A stretch of 64,000 nt of DNA from Gilliamella sp. wkB112. GTDB lineage: Bacteria > Pseudomonadota > Gammaproteobacteria > Enterobacterales > Orbaceae. The DNA lies in NCBI RefSeq assembly GCF_001690685.1, contig NZ_LZGL01000017.1, positions 372,001 through 436,000 on the forward strand. Direction: 5' to 3'. The notes under the pieces were generated by a model. The model was not told the DNA's origin. It did not search any database and saw only the letters and a list, made by a program, of their open reading frames with translations. Both the position numbers and the translations under genes were made by a program. Shown piece by piece: positions 48,174 through 58,783 of the stretch; the first letter of the stretch is position 1; each line of letters begins with the position of its first letter.

Positions 48174-49502
48174 TTATAAAATAAATTTACTAAGATCTTC
48201 ATCTGCAACCAGTTTATCTAAATGATCACCAACATATTTAGCATCAATAGTAATAGTTTGACCACCAAGTTCACTAGCTTCAAAGGATACTTCTTCCATT
48301 AAACGTTCTAGTACTGTATGTAATCTGCGAGCACCGATATTTTCGTTTTGCTCATTAACTTGCCAAGCCGATTCAGCAATTTTACGAATTCCATCTTGAG
48401 TAAAATCAATAGAGACACCTTCAGTTGCCATAAGCGCTTTATATTGCACAGTAAGTGATGCATTAGGTTCCGTTAAAATGCGTTCAAAGTCTTCACTAGT
48501 TAATGCTTGTAATTCAACTCGAATTGGTAAACGCCCTTGAAGTTCAGGAATCAAATCAGACGGACTTGCAGTTTGGAAAGCCCCTGACGCAATAAATAAA
48601 ATATGATCGGTTTTTACCGAACCATGCTTAGTTGAAACAGTACAACCTTCAACTAAAGGCAATAGATCTCGTTGCACACCTTCACGAGAAACATCTGGTC
48701 CTGATGAATTACCTCGTTTACATACTTTATCAATTTCGTCGATGAATACAATCCCATTTTGTTCAACCGCTTCAATGGCCTCATGTTTAAGGTCATCTGG
48801 ATTGACTAGTTTGGCTGCTTCTTCTTCAATTAATTGTTTTAAGGCATCTTTAATTTTCATCTTACGTGGTTTACTTTTTTGACCACCAAGGTTTTGAAAC
48901 ATAGATTGCAATTGATTAGTCATTTCCTCCATTCCTGGAGGTGCCATAATTTCGACACCAATGTTCACCCCAGCCAATTCGATCTCAATTTCTTTTTCAT
49001 CAAGTTCACCTTCGCGCAATTTTTTACGGAAAGCTTGTCTAGCAGTAGAATCAGAATTATTTTCCACTTGCCCCCAGCCATCTTTAGCTGGTGGTACCAG
49101 TACATCTAAAATACGATCTTCTGCAAGTTCTTCAGCACGATTACGATTTTTCTCAATAGCTTCTTGACGAATCATTTTTACCGCTGAATCAGTTAGATCG
49201 CGGATAATTGAATCAACTTCTTTACCAACATAACCAACTTCGGTAAATTTTGTTGCTTCTACTTTTATAAATGGTGCATGTGCTAATTTTGCCAAACGTC
49301 TGGCTATTTCAGTTTTACCTACACCAGTAGGACCGATCATAAGTATATTTTTAGGCGTTACTTCATGGCGTAACGCTTCATCTAATTGCATACGGCGCCA
49401 ACGATTACGCAACGCTATTGCAACAGATCGTTTTGCTTTTTCTTGACCAATAATATGTTGGTTTAATTCGCTGACAATTTCGCGAGGAGTCATTTCAGAC
49501 AT
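48174..49502 (-). CDS. hslU: ATP-dependent protease ATPase subunit HslU
   Basis: 442 residues, typical HslU length. An AAA+ unfoldase with Walker [10 protein letters not shown], Walker [11 protein letters not shown], an inserted I domain (about residues 110-240) and the conserved C-terminal DLSKFIL that docks into HslV. It unfolds substrates for the HslV peptidase, mainly under heat stress. It follows hslV by 25 bp. menA, its E. coli neighbour, is absent. Confidence 0.97.
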   Translation of the reverse strand: MSEMTPREIVSELNQHIIGQEKAKRSVAIALRNRWRRMQLDEALRHEVTPKNILMIGPTGVGKTEIARRLAKLAHAPFIKVEATKFTEVGYVGKEVDSIIRDLTDSAVKMIRQEAIEKNRNRAEELAEDRILDVLVPPAKDGWGQVENNSDSTARQAFRKKLREGELDEKEIEIELAGVNIGVEIMAPPGMEEMTNQLQSMFQNLGGQKSKPRKMKIKDALKQLIEEEAAKLVNPDDLKHEAIEAVEQNGIVFIDEIDKVCKRGNSSGPDVSREGVQRDLLPLVEGCTVSTKHGSVKTDHILFIASGAFQTASPSDLIPELQGRLPIRVELQALTSEDFERILTEPNASLTVQYKALMATEGVSIDFTQDGIRKIAESAWQVNEQNENIGARRLHTVLERLMEEVSFEASELGGQTITIDAKYVGDHLDKLVADEDLSKFIL

Positions 49503-49527
49503 ATTTATATTCTCTTACTCGGATTAA

Positions 49528-50055
49528 TTAATAATTTAGTTCTTCAATAGTTTGGAAGTTATTGGTATACACACAAATATCTCCCGCAATTGACAATGAT
49601 TTCTGGACAATATCGTGAGCAGATAATGAGGTATTATCTAGCAAAGCTCTTGCTGCAGCCTGAGCATAAGGACCACCTGAACCAATAGCAATTAAGTCAT
49701 CTTCTGGTTGAATAACATCCCCTGTTCCAGTAATAATCAAAGATGCACTCTCATCGGCAACAGCAAGCAAGGCTTCCAATTTACGTAACATTCTATCGGT
49801 ACGCCAATCTTTAGCCAGTTCTACTGCTGATTTAGTTAAATGACCTTGATGCATTTCTAATTTACGTTCAAAAAGCTCAAAAAGTGTAAAAGCATCTGCC
49901 GTCCCTCCGGCAAAGCCTGCAATTACTTTATTATTATATAAACGACGGACTTTACGCGCATTACCTTTCATTATAATGCGTTCACCAAGAGTAACCTGAC
50001 CATCACCACCAATAACAACTTGTCCTTCTCGACGAACACTGACAATTGTTGTCAT
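49528..50055 (-). CDS. hslV: ATP-dependent protease peptidase subunit HslV
   Basis: 175 residues. After removal of the initiator Met, the exposed Thr (MTTIVSVRR) is the catalytic nucleophile, as in proteasome beta subunits. The GGDGQVTLG and [11 protein letters not shown] motifs are intact. It forms a dodecamer with HslU. The upstream neighbour on the same strand is tolA, separated by 151 bp and a hairpin, so hslVU is probably its own operon. Confidence 0.97.
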   Translation of the reverse strand: MTTIVSVRREGQVVIGGDGQVTLGERIIMKGNARKVRRLYNNKVIAGFAGGTADAFTLFELFERKLEMHQGHLTKSAVELAKDWRTDRMLRKLEALLAVADESASLIITGTGDVIQPEDDLIAIGSGGPYAQAAARALLDNTSLSAHDIVQKSLSIAGDICVYTNNFQTIEELNY

Positions 50056-50122
50056 ATTCTGCTCCTTCTCTTAAATAACTTTGTTTAGAATGATTATGGG
50101 TTATATTGGGACAGTTAATTTA

Positions 50123-50155
50123 TTTTCAACATCTTTTATATAAAGATGTTGAAAA
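50123..50155. terminator. Hairpin between tolA and hslV
   Basis: TTTTCAACATCTTT (50123-50136) pairs perfectly with AAAGATGTTGAAAA (50142-50155) over 14 bp. It starts 52 bases after the tolA stop. Flanking U runs are formed by the stem itself. It marks the end of the tolQRA operon. Confidence 0.75.
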
Positions 50156-50206
50156 TTTATATTGCAATAAGATATTTTTGGGTAACAACGGTTTAATTAG
50201 ATGTTA

Positions 50207-51283
50207 CTATTTAGGTTGGAAATCAATAACCATAGTTTTTACGTCATTATAAAGAGTGCTAGATGGCTTAGGTATAACAGCTGATTTAGTAGCTGCAAGT
50301 GCTTCACGGCATAAAGCATCATCGCCACCTTGAGCGGTCACATTAAGTAATAATCCATCTGGTGCAATTTGAATTCTTAATACACAATTACGACCACTAT
50401 ACATTTTATTCGGATTAATAAACTTATTACTTATTGCGTTTTGCACCAAAGATTTATATTTATCTAACTCGCCATTTGAAACACCTTTTCGTGATGGAGT
50501 TGTTCCTTGAGTAGGTGATCCTGAAGAAGTAATCCCGCCTAAAAGATCATTAACTGCTTTGTCATTTTTAGCTGCGGCTGCGGCGGCTGCTTTCTGTTTA
50601 GCGGCTTTCTCTGCAGCTGCTTTTTCTGCTGCTGCCTTCTCTGCTGCTGCTTTTTCTGCTGCCGCCTTCTCTGCGGCTGCTTTTTCTGCTACGGCTTTCT
50701 CTGCAGCTGCTTTTTCTGCTGCGGCTTTCTCTGCAGCTGCTTTTTCTGCTGCGGCTTTCTCTGCAGCTGCTTTTTCTGCTGCCGCCTTCTCTGCAGCTGC
50801 CTTCTCTGCTGCTGCTTTTTCTGCTGCCGCCTTCTCTGCGGCTGCCTTTTCTGCTGCCGCCTTCTCTGCGGCTGCCTTCTCTGCGGCTGCTTTTTCTGCT
50901 GCCGCCTTCTCTGCAGCTGCCTGTTCTTGTTTTTGTTGCTCTGCAGCTTTTAGTTTTTCTTTTTCTAATTCCTTAAGTCGTTGCTGTTCGGCTAATTGTT
51001 TTTCTTGCAATTCTTTAGCTTGTTTATCTAGTTGTTGTTGTTTTTGTTGTTCAGCTTTTTGCTGACTCATTTGACTTTGTAATTGCTTTTGATATTGTTC
51101 GGTCATAACAGAAGGATCGACCATGATGGCATCAATAGATTGACCATTGATATCACCATAGCTAGCATCACTATCTTGTAGGGCCCGATAACCTAATACA
51201 AAAATTAATATTGCATGCAAAATAATAGATATTAGGACTGGTAGATTTAATTTTGAATTACGCTTATAAGACATTGCTGACAT
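50207..51283 (-). CDS. tolA: Tol-Pal system protein TolA
   Basis: 358 residues. One N-terminal membrane helix ([19 protein letters not shown]), a coiled domain rich in Gln, Lys and Glu (about 65-120), 21 tandem AAAEK pentapeptides (residues 122-226), then a short C-terminal domain with [13 protein letters not shown]. TolA spans the periplasm and links TolQR to Pal and TolB at the outer membrane. The C-terminal domain is compact. It follows tolR by 23 bp. No tolB or pal gene follows; hslV is next. Confidence 0.95.
   Translation of the reverse strand: MSAMSYKRNSKLNLPVLISIILHAILIFVLGYRALQDSDASYGDINGQSIDAIMVDPSVMTEQYQKQLQSQMSQQKAEQQKQQQLDKQAKELQEKQLAEQQRLKELEKEKLKAAEQQKQEQAAAEKAAAEKAAAEKAAAEKAAAEKAAAEKAAAEKAAAEKAAAEKAAAEKAAAEKAAAEKAAAEKAAAEKAAAEKAVAEKAAAEKAAAEKAAAEKAAAEKAAAEKAAKQKAAAAAAAKNDKAVNDLLGGITSSGSPTQGTTPSRKGVSNGELDKYKSLVQNAISNKFINPNKMYSGRNCVLRIQIAPDGLLLNVTAQGGDDALCREALAATKSAVIPKPSSTLYNDVKTMVIDFQPK
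50606..50920 (-). repeat. 21-copy 15-bp tandem repeat within tolA
   Basis: Exactly 315 bp encoding 21 units of AAAEK, one unit reading AVAEK. Nucleotide units differ in synonymous positions (GAA/GAG, GCA/GCT/GCC), with a higher-order 30-bp periodicity in places. The reading frame is kept for any change in whole units. The complementary strand is also open over this region, giving a false ORF (50559-51065). Confidence 0.95.
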
Positions 51284-51306
51284 TTTTAATATATTATTAT
51301 GATTAT

Positions 51307-51726
51307 TTAAATCGGTTGCGTCATCAAACCAACAGATTTAACTCCGGCAGATTGCAATAAATTTAACGCCTTTATAATTTCTTCATAAGGAACATTTTTA
51401 GCTCCGCCAACTAAAAAAACAGCCTTCTCATTAAGTGACATTTGTTGCTTAACTTCAGCAACAATTTGTTCTTGTGGTAAATTGGATTGACGATCTTGAT
51501 CAATAATCAATGCATATACACCAACATCGGATACTTCAATGATTATTGGTTTATTCTCTGAAGGAGAAACTGTTTTTGATTCTGTAGCTTCCGGAAGATC
51601 TACTTCAACGCTCTGACTTATAATTGGTGCTGTTGCCATAAAAATAAGCACTAGCACTAATAGCACATCCAATAAAGGAACTATATTGATTTCAGATTTG
51701 GTTGAATAACGTGAACGCTTACTCAT
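51307..51726 (-). CDS. tolR: Tol-Pal system protein TolR
   Basis: 139 residues. One N-terminal membrane helix with the conserved Asp in [17 protein letters not shown], the proton-path residue shared with ExbD and MotB, then a periplasmic domain. With TolQ it forms a proton-driven motor that energises TolA. It sits 2 bp after tolQ and 23 bp before tolA. Confidence 0.96.
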   Translation of the reverse strand: MSKRSRYSTKSEINIVPLLDVLLVLVLIFMATAPIISQSVEVDLPEATESKTVSPSENKPIIIEVSDVGVYALIIDQDRQSNLPQEQIVAEVKQQMSLNEKAVFLVGGAKNVPYEEIIKALNLLQSAGVKSVGLMTQPI

Positions 51727-51728
51727 AA

Positions 51729-52409
51729 TTATTTCCTAACAGCAACAGCTTGACGTTGCAAAATAGCAGAAAACTCATCAATAAAATTAAAATAGTTTTG
51801 CTCTATACGACTAACTTTTAATGATAAACGATTAAATGCCAACACCGCCGGAATTGCAGCAAACAAACCGATTGCTGTGGCAATTAATGCTTCGGCAATA
51901 CCTGGTGCAACCATTTGTAACGTTGCTTGTTTCACCGCTCCAAGAGAAATAAATGCATGCATAATTCCCCAAACAGTACCAAATAAACCAATATATGGAC
52001 TGATTGAACCAACAGTACCTAAAAATGGAATGTGCAATTCTAAATTGTCTAATTCACGATTCATTGCTAAGCGCATTGAACGAGACGCTCCATCTAATGC
52101 TGCTTCAGGCATATTAGGATTAATTTGATATAAGCGAGTAAACTCTTTAAAACCTGAATAAAAAATATGTTCAGTACCAGTAATTTCATCTTTATTAAAT
52201 CTAGCTTTATCAAACAAAGCATTCAATTCATCTGCCGCCCAAAAGCTATTATCAAATTGTTCAATTTGTTTTTTAGCTTGTCCAAGAATTTTACTTCGTT
52301 GAAATATGATAGCCCAAGACATTACAGAAAAGCTAAGCAACAATAACATAACACCTTGTACTAACAAACCTGCATGTAAAAATAGATCAATAATATTCAG
52401 ATTTTCCAC
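51729..52409 (-). CDS. tolQ: Tol-Pal system protein TolQ
   Basis: 226 residues from a GTG start placed immediately after the ybgC stop codon. It has three membrane helices and the conserved polar residues of the ExbB/TolQ/MotA family ([23 protein letters not shown] and [20 protein letters not shown]). It surrounds TolR in the motor complex. The start is supported by alignment with E. coli TolQ and a GGAG about 10 bases upstream. Confidence 0.96.
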   Translation of the reverse strand: MENLNIIDLFLHAGLLVQGVMLLLLSFSVMSWAIIFQRSKILGQAKKQIEQFDNSFWAADELNALFDKARFNKDEITGTEHIFYSGFKEFTRLYQINPNMPEAALDGASRSMRLAMNRELDNLELHIPFLGTVGSISPYIGLFGTVWGIMHAFISLGAVKQATLQMVAPGIAEALIATAIGLFAAIPAVLAFNRLSLKVSRIEQNYFNFIDEFSAILQRQAVAVRK

Positions 52410-52805
52410 TTATATAAACTCCAAAACTAATAAATCTGGAAGCGCACATGGCTTCATTTTTTTTATATCAACACAAGCAATAATTACATTAGCAGTACTA
52501 ATCAGCTGCTTATTTTGATTAAATATTGACTGCTTAAAAATAATAGATGCTTTACGAATTTGTTCAACACTACTGCTAATATTGAGCATGTCATCTAAAC
52601 GAGCAGGAAAGAGGTAGCTAATATCCATCTTTTTAACAACAAAAGCAATACCTTCTTGCAATAACTTTTGTTGACTTATATCAATTTGCCTTAAAATTTC
52701 TGTTCTAGCTCGTTCATAAAAAGCAAGGTATCTAGCATGATACACCACACCTCCGGCATCGGTATCTTCATAATAAACCCTTGTATCCCAATTGAATTCT
52801 TTCAT
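52410..52805 (-). CDS. ybgC: Acyl-CoA thioesterase YbgC
   Basis: 131 residues of a hotdog-fold thioesterase. The family motif YYEDTDAGGVVYHARYLAFYERARTE with the catalytic Asp is intact. YbgC hydrolyses acyl-CoA or acyl-ACP and is associated with the Tol-Pal complex and phospholipid metabolism. It is the first gene of the ybgC-tolQRA unit and touches tolQ. ybgE, which precedes it in E. coli, is missing. Confidence 0.94.
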   Translation of the reverse strand: MKEFNWDTRVYYEDTDAGGVVYHARYLAFYERARTEILRQIDISQQKLLQEGIAFVVKKMDISYLFPARLDDMLNISSSVEQIRKASIIFKQSIFNQNKQLISTANVIIACVDIKKMKPCALPDLLVLEFI

Positions 52806-52940
52806 ATTAAAATTTCTACTCGATAAAATGAATGCGTCATTATATCTGAATATAAAATTTGCTGCACTATGATATAAAAATAGTTAAATGAAAACAATTA
52901 TCATTTATAATTTTTATTAATTTAATATTAATCAAAATTA

Positions 52941-52964
52941 AAAAGGTGACCCTCGCCACCTTTT
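52941..52964 (-). terminator. Terminator of the cydABX operon
   Basis: AAAAGGTG (52941-52948) pairs with CACCTTTT (52957-52964) around an 8-base loop. On the minus strand the hairpin is followed by TTTTTAATTTTG. It lies 24 bases after the cydX stop. Confidence 0.8.
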
Positions 52965-52987
52965 AGATTATATATTTTATTTATTAC

Positions 52988-53098
52988 TTATTTATTCTTA
53001 GATTCTTGATCACCGTTGGTGTGTTCAACCCATAGTCCGGTAACGACGGCAAGCATACATACTGCAAGAACACCAACAAACCATAAAATATAGTACAT
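52988..53098 (-). CDS. cydX: Cytochrome bd oxidase small subunit CydX
   Basis: A 36-residue gene, too short for most gene callers. It starts MYYILWFVGVLAVCML, has one transmembrane helix and a hydrophilic C-terminus with the conserved Glu-His region (LWVEHTNGDQ). CydX stabilises the haem groups of cytochrome bd-I and is needed for full oxidase activity. It lies 9 bp after the cydB stop, as in E. coli. The hydrophilic tail is rich in charged residues. Confidence 0.93.
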   Translation of the reverse strand: MYYILWFVGVLAVCMLAVVTGLWVEHTNGDQESKNK

Positions 53099-53107
53099 AA
53101 TTATTCC

Positions 53108-54244
53108 TTAATAAAGTGAATGCTTATTGTTTTCAATATGATTTTTATCAAGTCGTCCAAACATTTTAATATAAGACCAAATTGTATAAAATAGAACAAT
53201 TGGTAAAAATATGACAACTACACCAAACATAATATTAAGTGTTAATTGGCTAGATGAAGCATCCCATATAGTTAAACTAGCATTAGGCATAATGCTTGAT
53301 GGCAGAATGAATGGGAAGGTTGCAATGCCATAAGTAAATAACACACAAGCAATGGTCAAGCTTGATAAAATAAACACCAATCCATTTTTATTTAGCCCAG
53401 AACAAATAATTGTTAATAGTGGTAATACAATACCCAAAATAGGTACAATCCATAAAATAGGATAATTCATATAATTAGTTAACCATGAAACATCTGTAGA
53501 CACGGTTTTACTTAGTGGGTTTGAGGTGCCATTATAATCAATAACACTAGTTACTTCATAGCCATGAAGACCAAAAGTTACCCAAACGCCTGCTAATACA
53601 AAAGCCACTATCATAATTAAATTAGCAAGTTGTGTTGCTTTTCTAGCCCTTAAATAGAGTTCGCCAGAGGTTTTCATCTGTAACCATGCACCACCATGAG
53701 CAACAAATAACATTAAGCTAACAACTCCAACCAATATGGCGAACGGATTAAGTAAACCAAAAAAGTTGCCATCGTAAAACACCCGATAAGAGTTATCAAA
53801 CCTGAATGGAACCCCTTCTAATAAATTACCAAAAGCCACACCAAAAACTAACGCTGGTACAAAACTACCTAGAAAAATCCCTGCATCCCACAAATTACGC
53901 CATTTGGAATTTTCAAGTTTACTACGATAATCAAAACCGATCGGTCTAAAAAACAAGGCACATAACACTAAAATCATAGCAATATAAAAACCTGAAAATG
54001 AGGTTGCATATGCCATTGGCCAAGCTGCAAAAATACCTGCGCCACCTGTTATTAACCAAACCTGATTACCATCCCAATGAGGCGCAATCGCATTAATCAT
54101 AATCCGACGTTCAGTATCTGTTTTCCCAATAAGTGGTAATAAAATCCCCACGCCCATATCAAAGCCATCTGTGACAACAAAAGCGATTAAAACAACACTA
54201 ATCAATATCCACCAGATAACGCGTACAATTTCGTAATCAATCAT
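53108..54244 (-). CDS. cydB: Cytochrome bd quinol oxidase subunit II
   Basis: 378 residues beginning MIDYEIVRVIWW, the E. coli-like start; five extra upstream codons are unlikely. A polytopic membrane protein with nine predicted helices, including VTDGFDMGVG and PHWDGNQVWLITGG. It pairs with CydA to form the oxidase that reduces oxygen at very low concentration without pumping protons. It follows cydA by 19 bp. Confidence 0.96.
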   Translation of the reverse strand: MIDYEIVRVIWWILISVVLIAFVVTDGFDMGVGILLPLIGKTDTERRIMINAIAPHWDGNQVWLITGGAGIFAAWPMAYATSFSGFYIAMILVLCALFFRPIGFDYRSKLENSKWRNLWDAGIFLGSFVPALVFGVAFGNLLEGVPFRFDNSYRVFYDGNFFGLLNPFAILVGVVSLMLFVAHGGAWLQMKTSGELYLRARKATQLANLIMIVAFVLAGVWVTFGLHGYEVTSVIDYNGTSNPLSKTVSTDVSWLTNYMNYPILWIVPILGIVLPLLTIICSGLNKNGLVFILSSLTIACVLFTYGIATFPFILPSSIMPNASLTIWDASSSQLTLNIMFGVVVIFLPIVLFYTIWSYIKMFGRLDKNHIENNKHSLY

Positions 54245-54263
54245 TGTATATACTCCCAATGTC

Positions 54264-55835
54264 CTATTCTGTTACCGGTTGAGTTTTTTCATAATGATAG
54301 TTGCCTGTACCCAATGAACTTGGTCCTAAACGTGCAAACTTGAACATTAAGAACATTTCAGCAATTAAGAATAACGTATACAGTCCACATATAAGAATCA
54401 TGGTAAATAATACTTCACCTGCAGTTAAAGATGAATTCGCTATACCTGTTGGCAAAATATCCTGAATTGCCCAAGGTTGACGGCCATATTCAGCAACAAA
54501 CCAACCACTTTCACATGCCAGCCATGGGAATGGTAGGAATAAAACTAACAAACGATATAACCAACGTTTTTGACCAATTTTATTCTTATAAGTCGTCCAT
54601 AAAGCAATCCCAGTACCTAGAATCATTAAACCACCTAGACCAACCATTATTCTAAACGCCCAAAATAGTGGCCAAACCGCAGGAATTGAATCTTCTGCCG
54701 CCGCTTTAATATGTGCTTCAGTAGCTTGGGGTATGGTAACATTATCACGGTCAGTAAATCGTTTGACCAAGTAGCCATAACCTAAATCGGCTTTATTGGC
54801 TTCAAAAGCTTTGATTACTTCAGGATCTTGTTCACCTTTTTGGATTTTTTGTAAATTGGAATACGCTAAAATCCCATTACGAATTCTTGTTTCATTATCG
54901 GTCAAAATATCTTTTAAACCAGTCACTGGTGTATCCAATGAGCGAGTAGCTATTATTCCCATTACATAAGGAATCTCTATTGCAAATAAATTTTCTTTAT
55001 TTTTTTGTGATGGAAATGCTATAACATTAAAAGGTGCTGGTGCGGGGTGAGTTTCCCATTCAGCTTCAATTGCTGCAAGTTTAGTTGGTTGCACTGTTGT
55101 CATTTCGTGGCCAGCTTCATCCCCCATAACTGCTACTACGATTGACATCACAAAACCAAACGTAGCTGCCACGGCAAAAGAACGTTTAGCAAATGCGACA
55201 TCACGTTTTTTAAGCAAATAAAAAGAACTAATACTTAAAATAAAAATAGCACCAGTTAAATAACCAGCAGCAACAGTGTGTACAAACTTATATTGAGCAA
55301 CCGTATTGGTGATCAAGTCAAAAAAGCTTGCCATTTCCATACGAGAGTTAATCGGATTGAAATCGGAACCAACCGGGAATTGCATCCAACCATTGGCAAC
55401 CAAAATCCAAAGTGCCGATAGATTAGAACCAAACGCCACACACCAAGTAACCAGTAAATGTTTACCTCGACTCAGCCTATCCCAACCAAAGAAGAATAAA
55501 CCTACCATGGTCGATTCCAGGAAAAATGCCATCAAACCTTCAATAGCTAGTGGCGCACCAAAAATATCACCTACATAATGTGAATAATAAGACCAGTTTG
55601 TTCCGAATTGAAACTCCATGGTTAAACCTGTGGCGACACCAACTGCGAAGTTAATACCAAACAGTTTGCCCCAGAACTTAGTCATATCTTTCCAAACTTG
55701 CTTACCACTCACAACATATACTGTTTCCATAATGGCTAACATAAACGCTAAACCTAGCGTTAATGGCACAAAAATGAAGTGATACATTGCAGTAAGCGCA
55801 AATTGGAGTCTTGATAGTTCTACTAAATCTAACAT
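54264..55835 (-). CDS. cydA: Cytochrome bd quinol oxidase subunit I
   Basis: 523 residues. CydA carries the three haems: the axial His near residue 19 ([12 protein letters not shown]), a His near 186 ([13 protein letters not shown]) and a Met near 393 (FRIMVGLGG), all present. A quinol-binding Q loop is seen between about residues 250 and 330 (short-loop or long-loop type cannot be judged without alignment). The promoter region contains an FNR-like palindrome. Cytochrome bd supports respiration in low-oxygen habitats. Confidence 0.97.
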   Translation of the reverse strand: MLDLVELSRLQFALTAMYHFIFVPLTLGLAFMLAIMETVYVVSGKQVWKDMTKFWGKLFGINFAVGVATGLTMEFQFGTNWSYYSHYVGDIFGAPLAIEGLMAFFLESTMVGLFFFGWDRLSRGKHLLVTWCVAFGSNLSALWILVANGWMQFPVGSDFNPINSRMEMASFFDLITNTVAQYKFVHTVAAGYLTGAIFILSISSFYLLKKRDVAFAKRSFAVAATFGFVMSIVVAVMGDEAGHEMTTVQPTKLAAIEAEWETHPAPAPFNVIAFPSQKNKENLFAIEIPYVMGIIATRSLDTPVTGLKDILTDNETRIRNGILAYSNLQKIQKGEQDPEVIKAFEANKADLGYGYLVKRFTDRDNVTIPQATEAHIKAAAEDSIPAVWPLFWAFRIMVGLGGLMILGTGIALWTTYKNKIGQKRWLYRLLVLFLPFPWLACESGWFVAEYGRQPWAIQDILPTGIANSSLTAGEVLFTMILICGLYTLFLIAEMFLMFKFARLGPSSLGTGNYHYEKTQPVTE

Positions 55836-55917
55836 ACTTGCTCCCTAATCCCTAAATGCCCACAAAATTTTTAACGTTATTATTTGTTATTCTACACTAA
55901 TAAATCAATATTAAAAG

Positions 55918-55931
55918 TTGACATATGTCAA
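55918..55931. promoter_or_regulatory. FNR-like palindrome upstream of cydA
   Basis: TTGACATATGTCAA is a perfect 14-bp palindrome resembling the FNR box. It lies 83 bases before the cydA start and 7 bases inside the sucD-cydA gap on the sucD side. E. coli cydAB is controlled by ArcA and FNR, so an oxygen-sensing regulator is plausible. It nearly matches the site at 37009-37022. Confidence 0.55.
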
Positions 55932-55938
55932 AAAAATA

Positions 55939-56808
55939 TCAATTAAATTGTTTTTTTACAACATCTCCTATATCAGCAAGGCTATCAACTACAATTATAC
56001 CCGCTGATTGCAATACTTTAGTTTTTTCTTCGGCAGTGCCTTTGCTACCCGATATAATTGCACCTGCATGCCCCATGCGTTTACCTGCAGGAGCTGATAC
56101 TCCGGCTATATAGCCAATAACCGGTTTAGTAACATGTTGTTTAATATAAGCTGCCGCCTCTTCCTCGGCAGTACCACCAATTTCACCGATCATTACAATA
56201 GCTTCAGTTTTGGGATCTTTTTCTAACAACTCTAAAATAGTAATAAAATCACTACCCGGAATAGGATCGCCACCAATACCTACGCACACCGATTGACCAA
56301 GCCCAATATCTGTTGTTTGCTTCACTGCCTCATAAGTTAAAGTACCAGATCGTGAAATTATGCCTATTTTACCCGGTAAATGGATATGTCCCGGCATAAT
56401 ACCAATCTTACATTCATTTGGTACAATAATACCCGGGCAGTTAGGCCCAATCATTATTACATCGTTCTGTTTCAATTTTTCTTTAACAATTAGCATATCC
56501 AAAGTTGGAATGCCTTCAGTTATACAAACTATCAATTTAATGCCTGCTGCAATGGCTTCTAGTATAGAATCTTTACCAAATGCGGCCGGTACATAAATAA
56601 CACTAGCTGTGGCTTTAGTAGCCTCAACAGCTTCTTTAACTGTATTAAATACTGGTAAACCTAAATGAGTAGTACCACCTTTACCCGGTGTTACACCACC
56701 AACTAATTTGGTGCCATATGCAAGTGCTTGTTCAGAATGGAAAGTCCCTTGGCTACCTGTAAAACCTTGGCAAATAACTTTAGTTTCTTTATTAACTAAT
56801 ATCGACAT
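55939..56808 (-). CDS. sucD: Succinyl-CoA synthetase alpha subunit
   Basis: 289 residues, the standard length. The CoA-binding [13 protein letters not shown] segment and the active-site His near residue 247 ([11 protein letters not shown]), which is phosphorylated in catalysis, are conserved. It interconverts succinyl-CoA and succinate with ADP or GDP. It follows sucC by 18 bp. sucAB and sdh genes, next to sucCD in E. coli, are not here. Confidence 0.97.
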   Translation of the reverse strand: MSILVNKETKVICQGFTGSQGTFHSEQALAYGTKLVGGVTPGKGGTTHLGLPVFNTVKEAVEATKATASVIYVPAAFGKDSILEAIAAGIKLIVCITEGIPTLDMLIVKEKLKQNDVIMIGPNCPGIIVPNECKIGIMPGHIHLPGKIGIISRSGTLTYEAVKQTTDIGLGQSVCVGIGGDPIPGSDFITILELLEKDPKTEAIVMIGEIGGTAEEEAAAYIKQHVTKPVIGYIAGVSAPAGKRMGHAGAIISGSKGTAEEKTKVLQSAGIIVVDSLADIGDVVKKQFN

Positions 56809-56826
56809 AATAAATCTTTTCCTAAA

Positions 56827-57999
56827 TTAGAGTGCTAACGCAACAATTTGTTGTGCTGCACCAGTTAAACTTTCGGCACTAATCACATTTAATTTACTTT
56901 CAGCTAAAATTTTTCGTGCTAACTCGGCATTATTCCCTTCCAGGCGAACAACAACAGGAACAGTCATACCAATCTCTTTAATCGCGGTAATTATACCTTC
57001 GGCGATAAGATCACAACGGACAATACCACCAAAAATATTAACTAAAATTGCTTTAACATTTTTATCCGATAAAATTAATTTAAACGCCTCACAAACTCGC
57101 TCTTTAGTGGTACCTCCACCTACATCTAAAAAGTTAGCTGGGTTACCGCCATACAGTTTAATTATATCCATGGTTGCCATTGCTAAACCGGCACCATTAA
57201 CCATACAACCAATATTACCGCCTAAAGATACATAACTTATTCCTTGTTTAGCGGCAATAGATTCACGTTCATCTTCTTGAGTAGTATCGCGTAAGATATT
57301 TAACTTAGGATGCCTAAATAATGCATTATCGTCTAAAACAATCTTTGCATCTAAACAAATAAGTTCTTCTTTATCAGTAATAACCAATGGATTGACTTCC
57401 GCCAATGAAACATCATTCTTTAAAAAAAGGTTGGAAAAATTAACAAACAATTTTGCAAATTGATTGATTAGTTTACCGGTTAAACCTAATTTAAAAGCCA
57501 ATTCACGTCCTTGGTATGCACAAGGACCAGTTAATGGATCTAAGGCTATCTTATGAATTAAATGAGGTGACCTTTCAGCAACAGTTTCAATTTCCATACC
57601 GCCTTCCGTGGACACCATAACCACCACTCGCTTACTACTGCGATCAACAACCGCACCTAAATACAACTCTTTATGAATATTGGAAGCTTTTTCAATTAAG
57701 ATTTTATTCACCGGTTGCCCTACTGCTGTAGTTTGATAAGTCACTAAATTTTGACCAAACCACTTTTCAGCAAAAAGCTTTACTTCGTTGAGATCTTTAG
57801 TACAAATTACACCACCCGCTTTACCTCTACCGCCAGCATGAACTTGGCATTTTGCTACCCATTTACCTAGATAGGTCTGGGAAGATAACTCAGCTAAGAC
57901 ATCTTGTATTTCATCAATTGAATTACAAACATAGCCTTCCGGAACTGGTAAATCATATGTTTTAAACAGGTTTTTAGATTGATATTCATGCAGGTTCAT
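56827..57999 (-). CDS. sucC: Succinyl-CoA synthetase beta subunit
   Basis: 390 residues from the ATG at 57997-57999 ([12 protein letters not shown]), eight bases after GGA; a 13-codon upstream extension has no similarity. The ATP-grasp domain carries [15 protein letters not shown], and the C-terminal part contains the [15 protein letters not shown] phosphohistidine interaction region. It binds nucleotide and succinate. It diverges from fldA. Confidence 0.96.
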   Translation of the reverse strand: MNLHEYQSKNLFKTYDLPVPEGYVCNSIDEIQDVLAELSSQTYLGKWVAKCQVHAGGRGKAGGVICTKDLNEVKLFAEKWFGQNLVTYQTTAVGQPVNKILIEKASNIHKELYLGAVVDRSSKRVVVMVSTEGGMEIETVAERSPHLIHKIALDPLTGPCAYQGRELAFKLGLTGKLINQFAKLFVNFSNLFLKNDVSLAEVNPLVITDKEELICLDAKIVLDDNALFRHPKLNILRDTTQEDERESIAAKQGISYVSLGGNIGCMVNGAGLAMATMDIIKLYGGNPANFLDVGGGTTKERVCEAFKLILSDKNVKAILVNIFGGIVRCDLIAEGIITAIKEIGMTVPVVVRLEGNNAELARKILAESKLNVISAESLTGAAQQIVALAL

Positions 58000-58176
58000 A
58001 AAGAAATTCCACAACTTATGTTGATTAAAAACTGGCACAATTCTAATGCAAGATAAATAAATTGTGTAGTAAATAATATATCATGTTTCATGTAATTGAG
58101 AATTATTGCTGATAATAAGTGACAATGATATACTCAAATATTATTTTGATAAGGTAACAATAGTAAAGGAACTAAT

Positions 58177-58689
58177 ATGGCACAAGTTGGCATCTTTTTT
58201 GGTAGTGACACAGGTAATACAGAAAATGTAGCTAAGCAAATCCAAAATATTTTGGGTAATGATAAAGCCGAACTTTATGATATAGCTAAAAGCACTAAAG
58301 AACAGATTGAACAATATCAATATCTGCTTTTCGGTATACCAACTTGGTATTATGGTGAATCTCAATGTGACTGGGACGACTTCTTTCCAAATCTAGAACA
58401 AATCGACTTTAATGGTAAAACTGTAGCCATCTTTGGTTGTGGTGACCAAGAAGATTACGCCGAGTATTTTTGTGATGCGATGGGAACTTTACGCGATATT
58501 ATTCAACCTAAAGGAGCTAAGATCGTCGGCAATTGGTCAACCGAAGGATATCATTTTGAAGCATCAAAAAGTCTAGTTGACGATACTCATTTTGTTGGCT
58601 TGGCCATTGATGAAGATCGCCAACCAGAATTGTCCCAAGAACGTATTAATAATTGGGTAAAACAAGTTATTGGTGAAATGAATATTTAA
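58177..58689 (+). CDS. fldA: Flavodoxin I
   Basis: 170 residues. The FMN phosphate loop GSDTGNTENVA and the isoalloxazine-binding loops TWYYGE and GCGDQEDYAEYF are those of long-chain flavodoxins. It supplies electrons to enzymes such as pyruvate formate-lyase activase and IspG/IspH. It is followed by fur, the conserved fldA-fur pair. The leader contains a weak Fur-box-like word (GATAAT near 58112), not strong enough to claim regulation. Confidence 0.95.
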   Translation: MAQVGIFFGSDTGNTENVAKQIQNILGNDKAELYDIAKSTKEQIEQYQYLLFGIPTWYYGESQCDWDDFFPNLEQIDFNGKTVAIFGCGDQEDYAEYFCDAMGTLRDIIQPKGAKIVGNWSTEGYHFEASKSLVDDTHFVGLAIDEDRQPELSQERINNWVKQVIGEMNI

Positions 58690-58783
58690 TCTATTGAAAT
58701 GATTTCTTTTATTTTCCTCATATAGTTTCTATAATGTATAAACTAATAATTAGAAACGTAAACTAAGCAAATTGGGATGTAAT

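Noticed and set aside
50559-51065. 168-codon ORF on the plus strand rich in Ala, Phe and Ser
   Set aside because: It is the reverse complement of the tolA repeat region; the periodic GC-rich codons keep the opposite strand open. The product is a low-complexity artefact.
58100-58130. Possible Fur box upstream of fldA
   Set aside because: Only one GATAAT hexamer matches well; the rest departs from the consensus, and such words are common in this AT-rich sequence.
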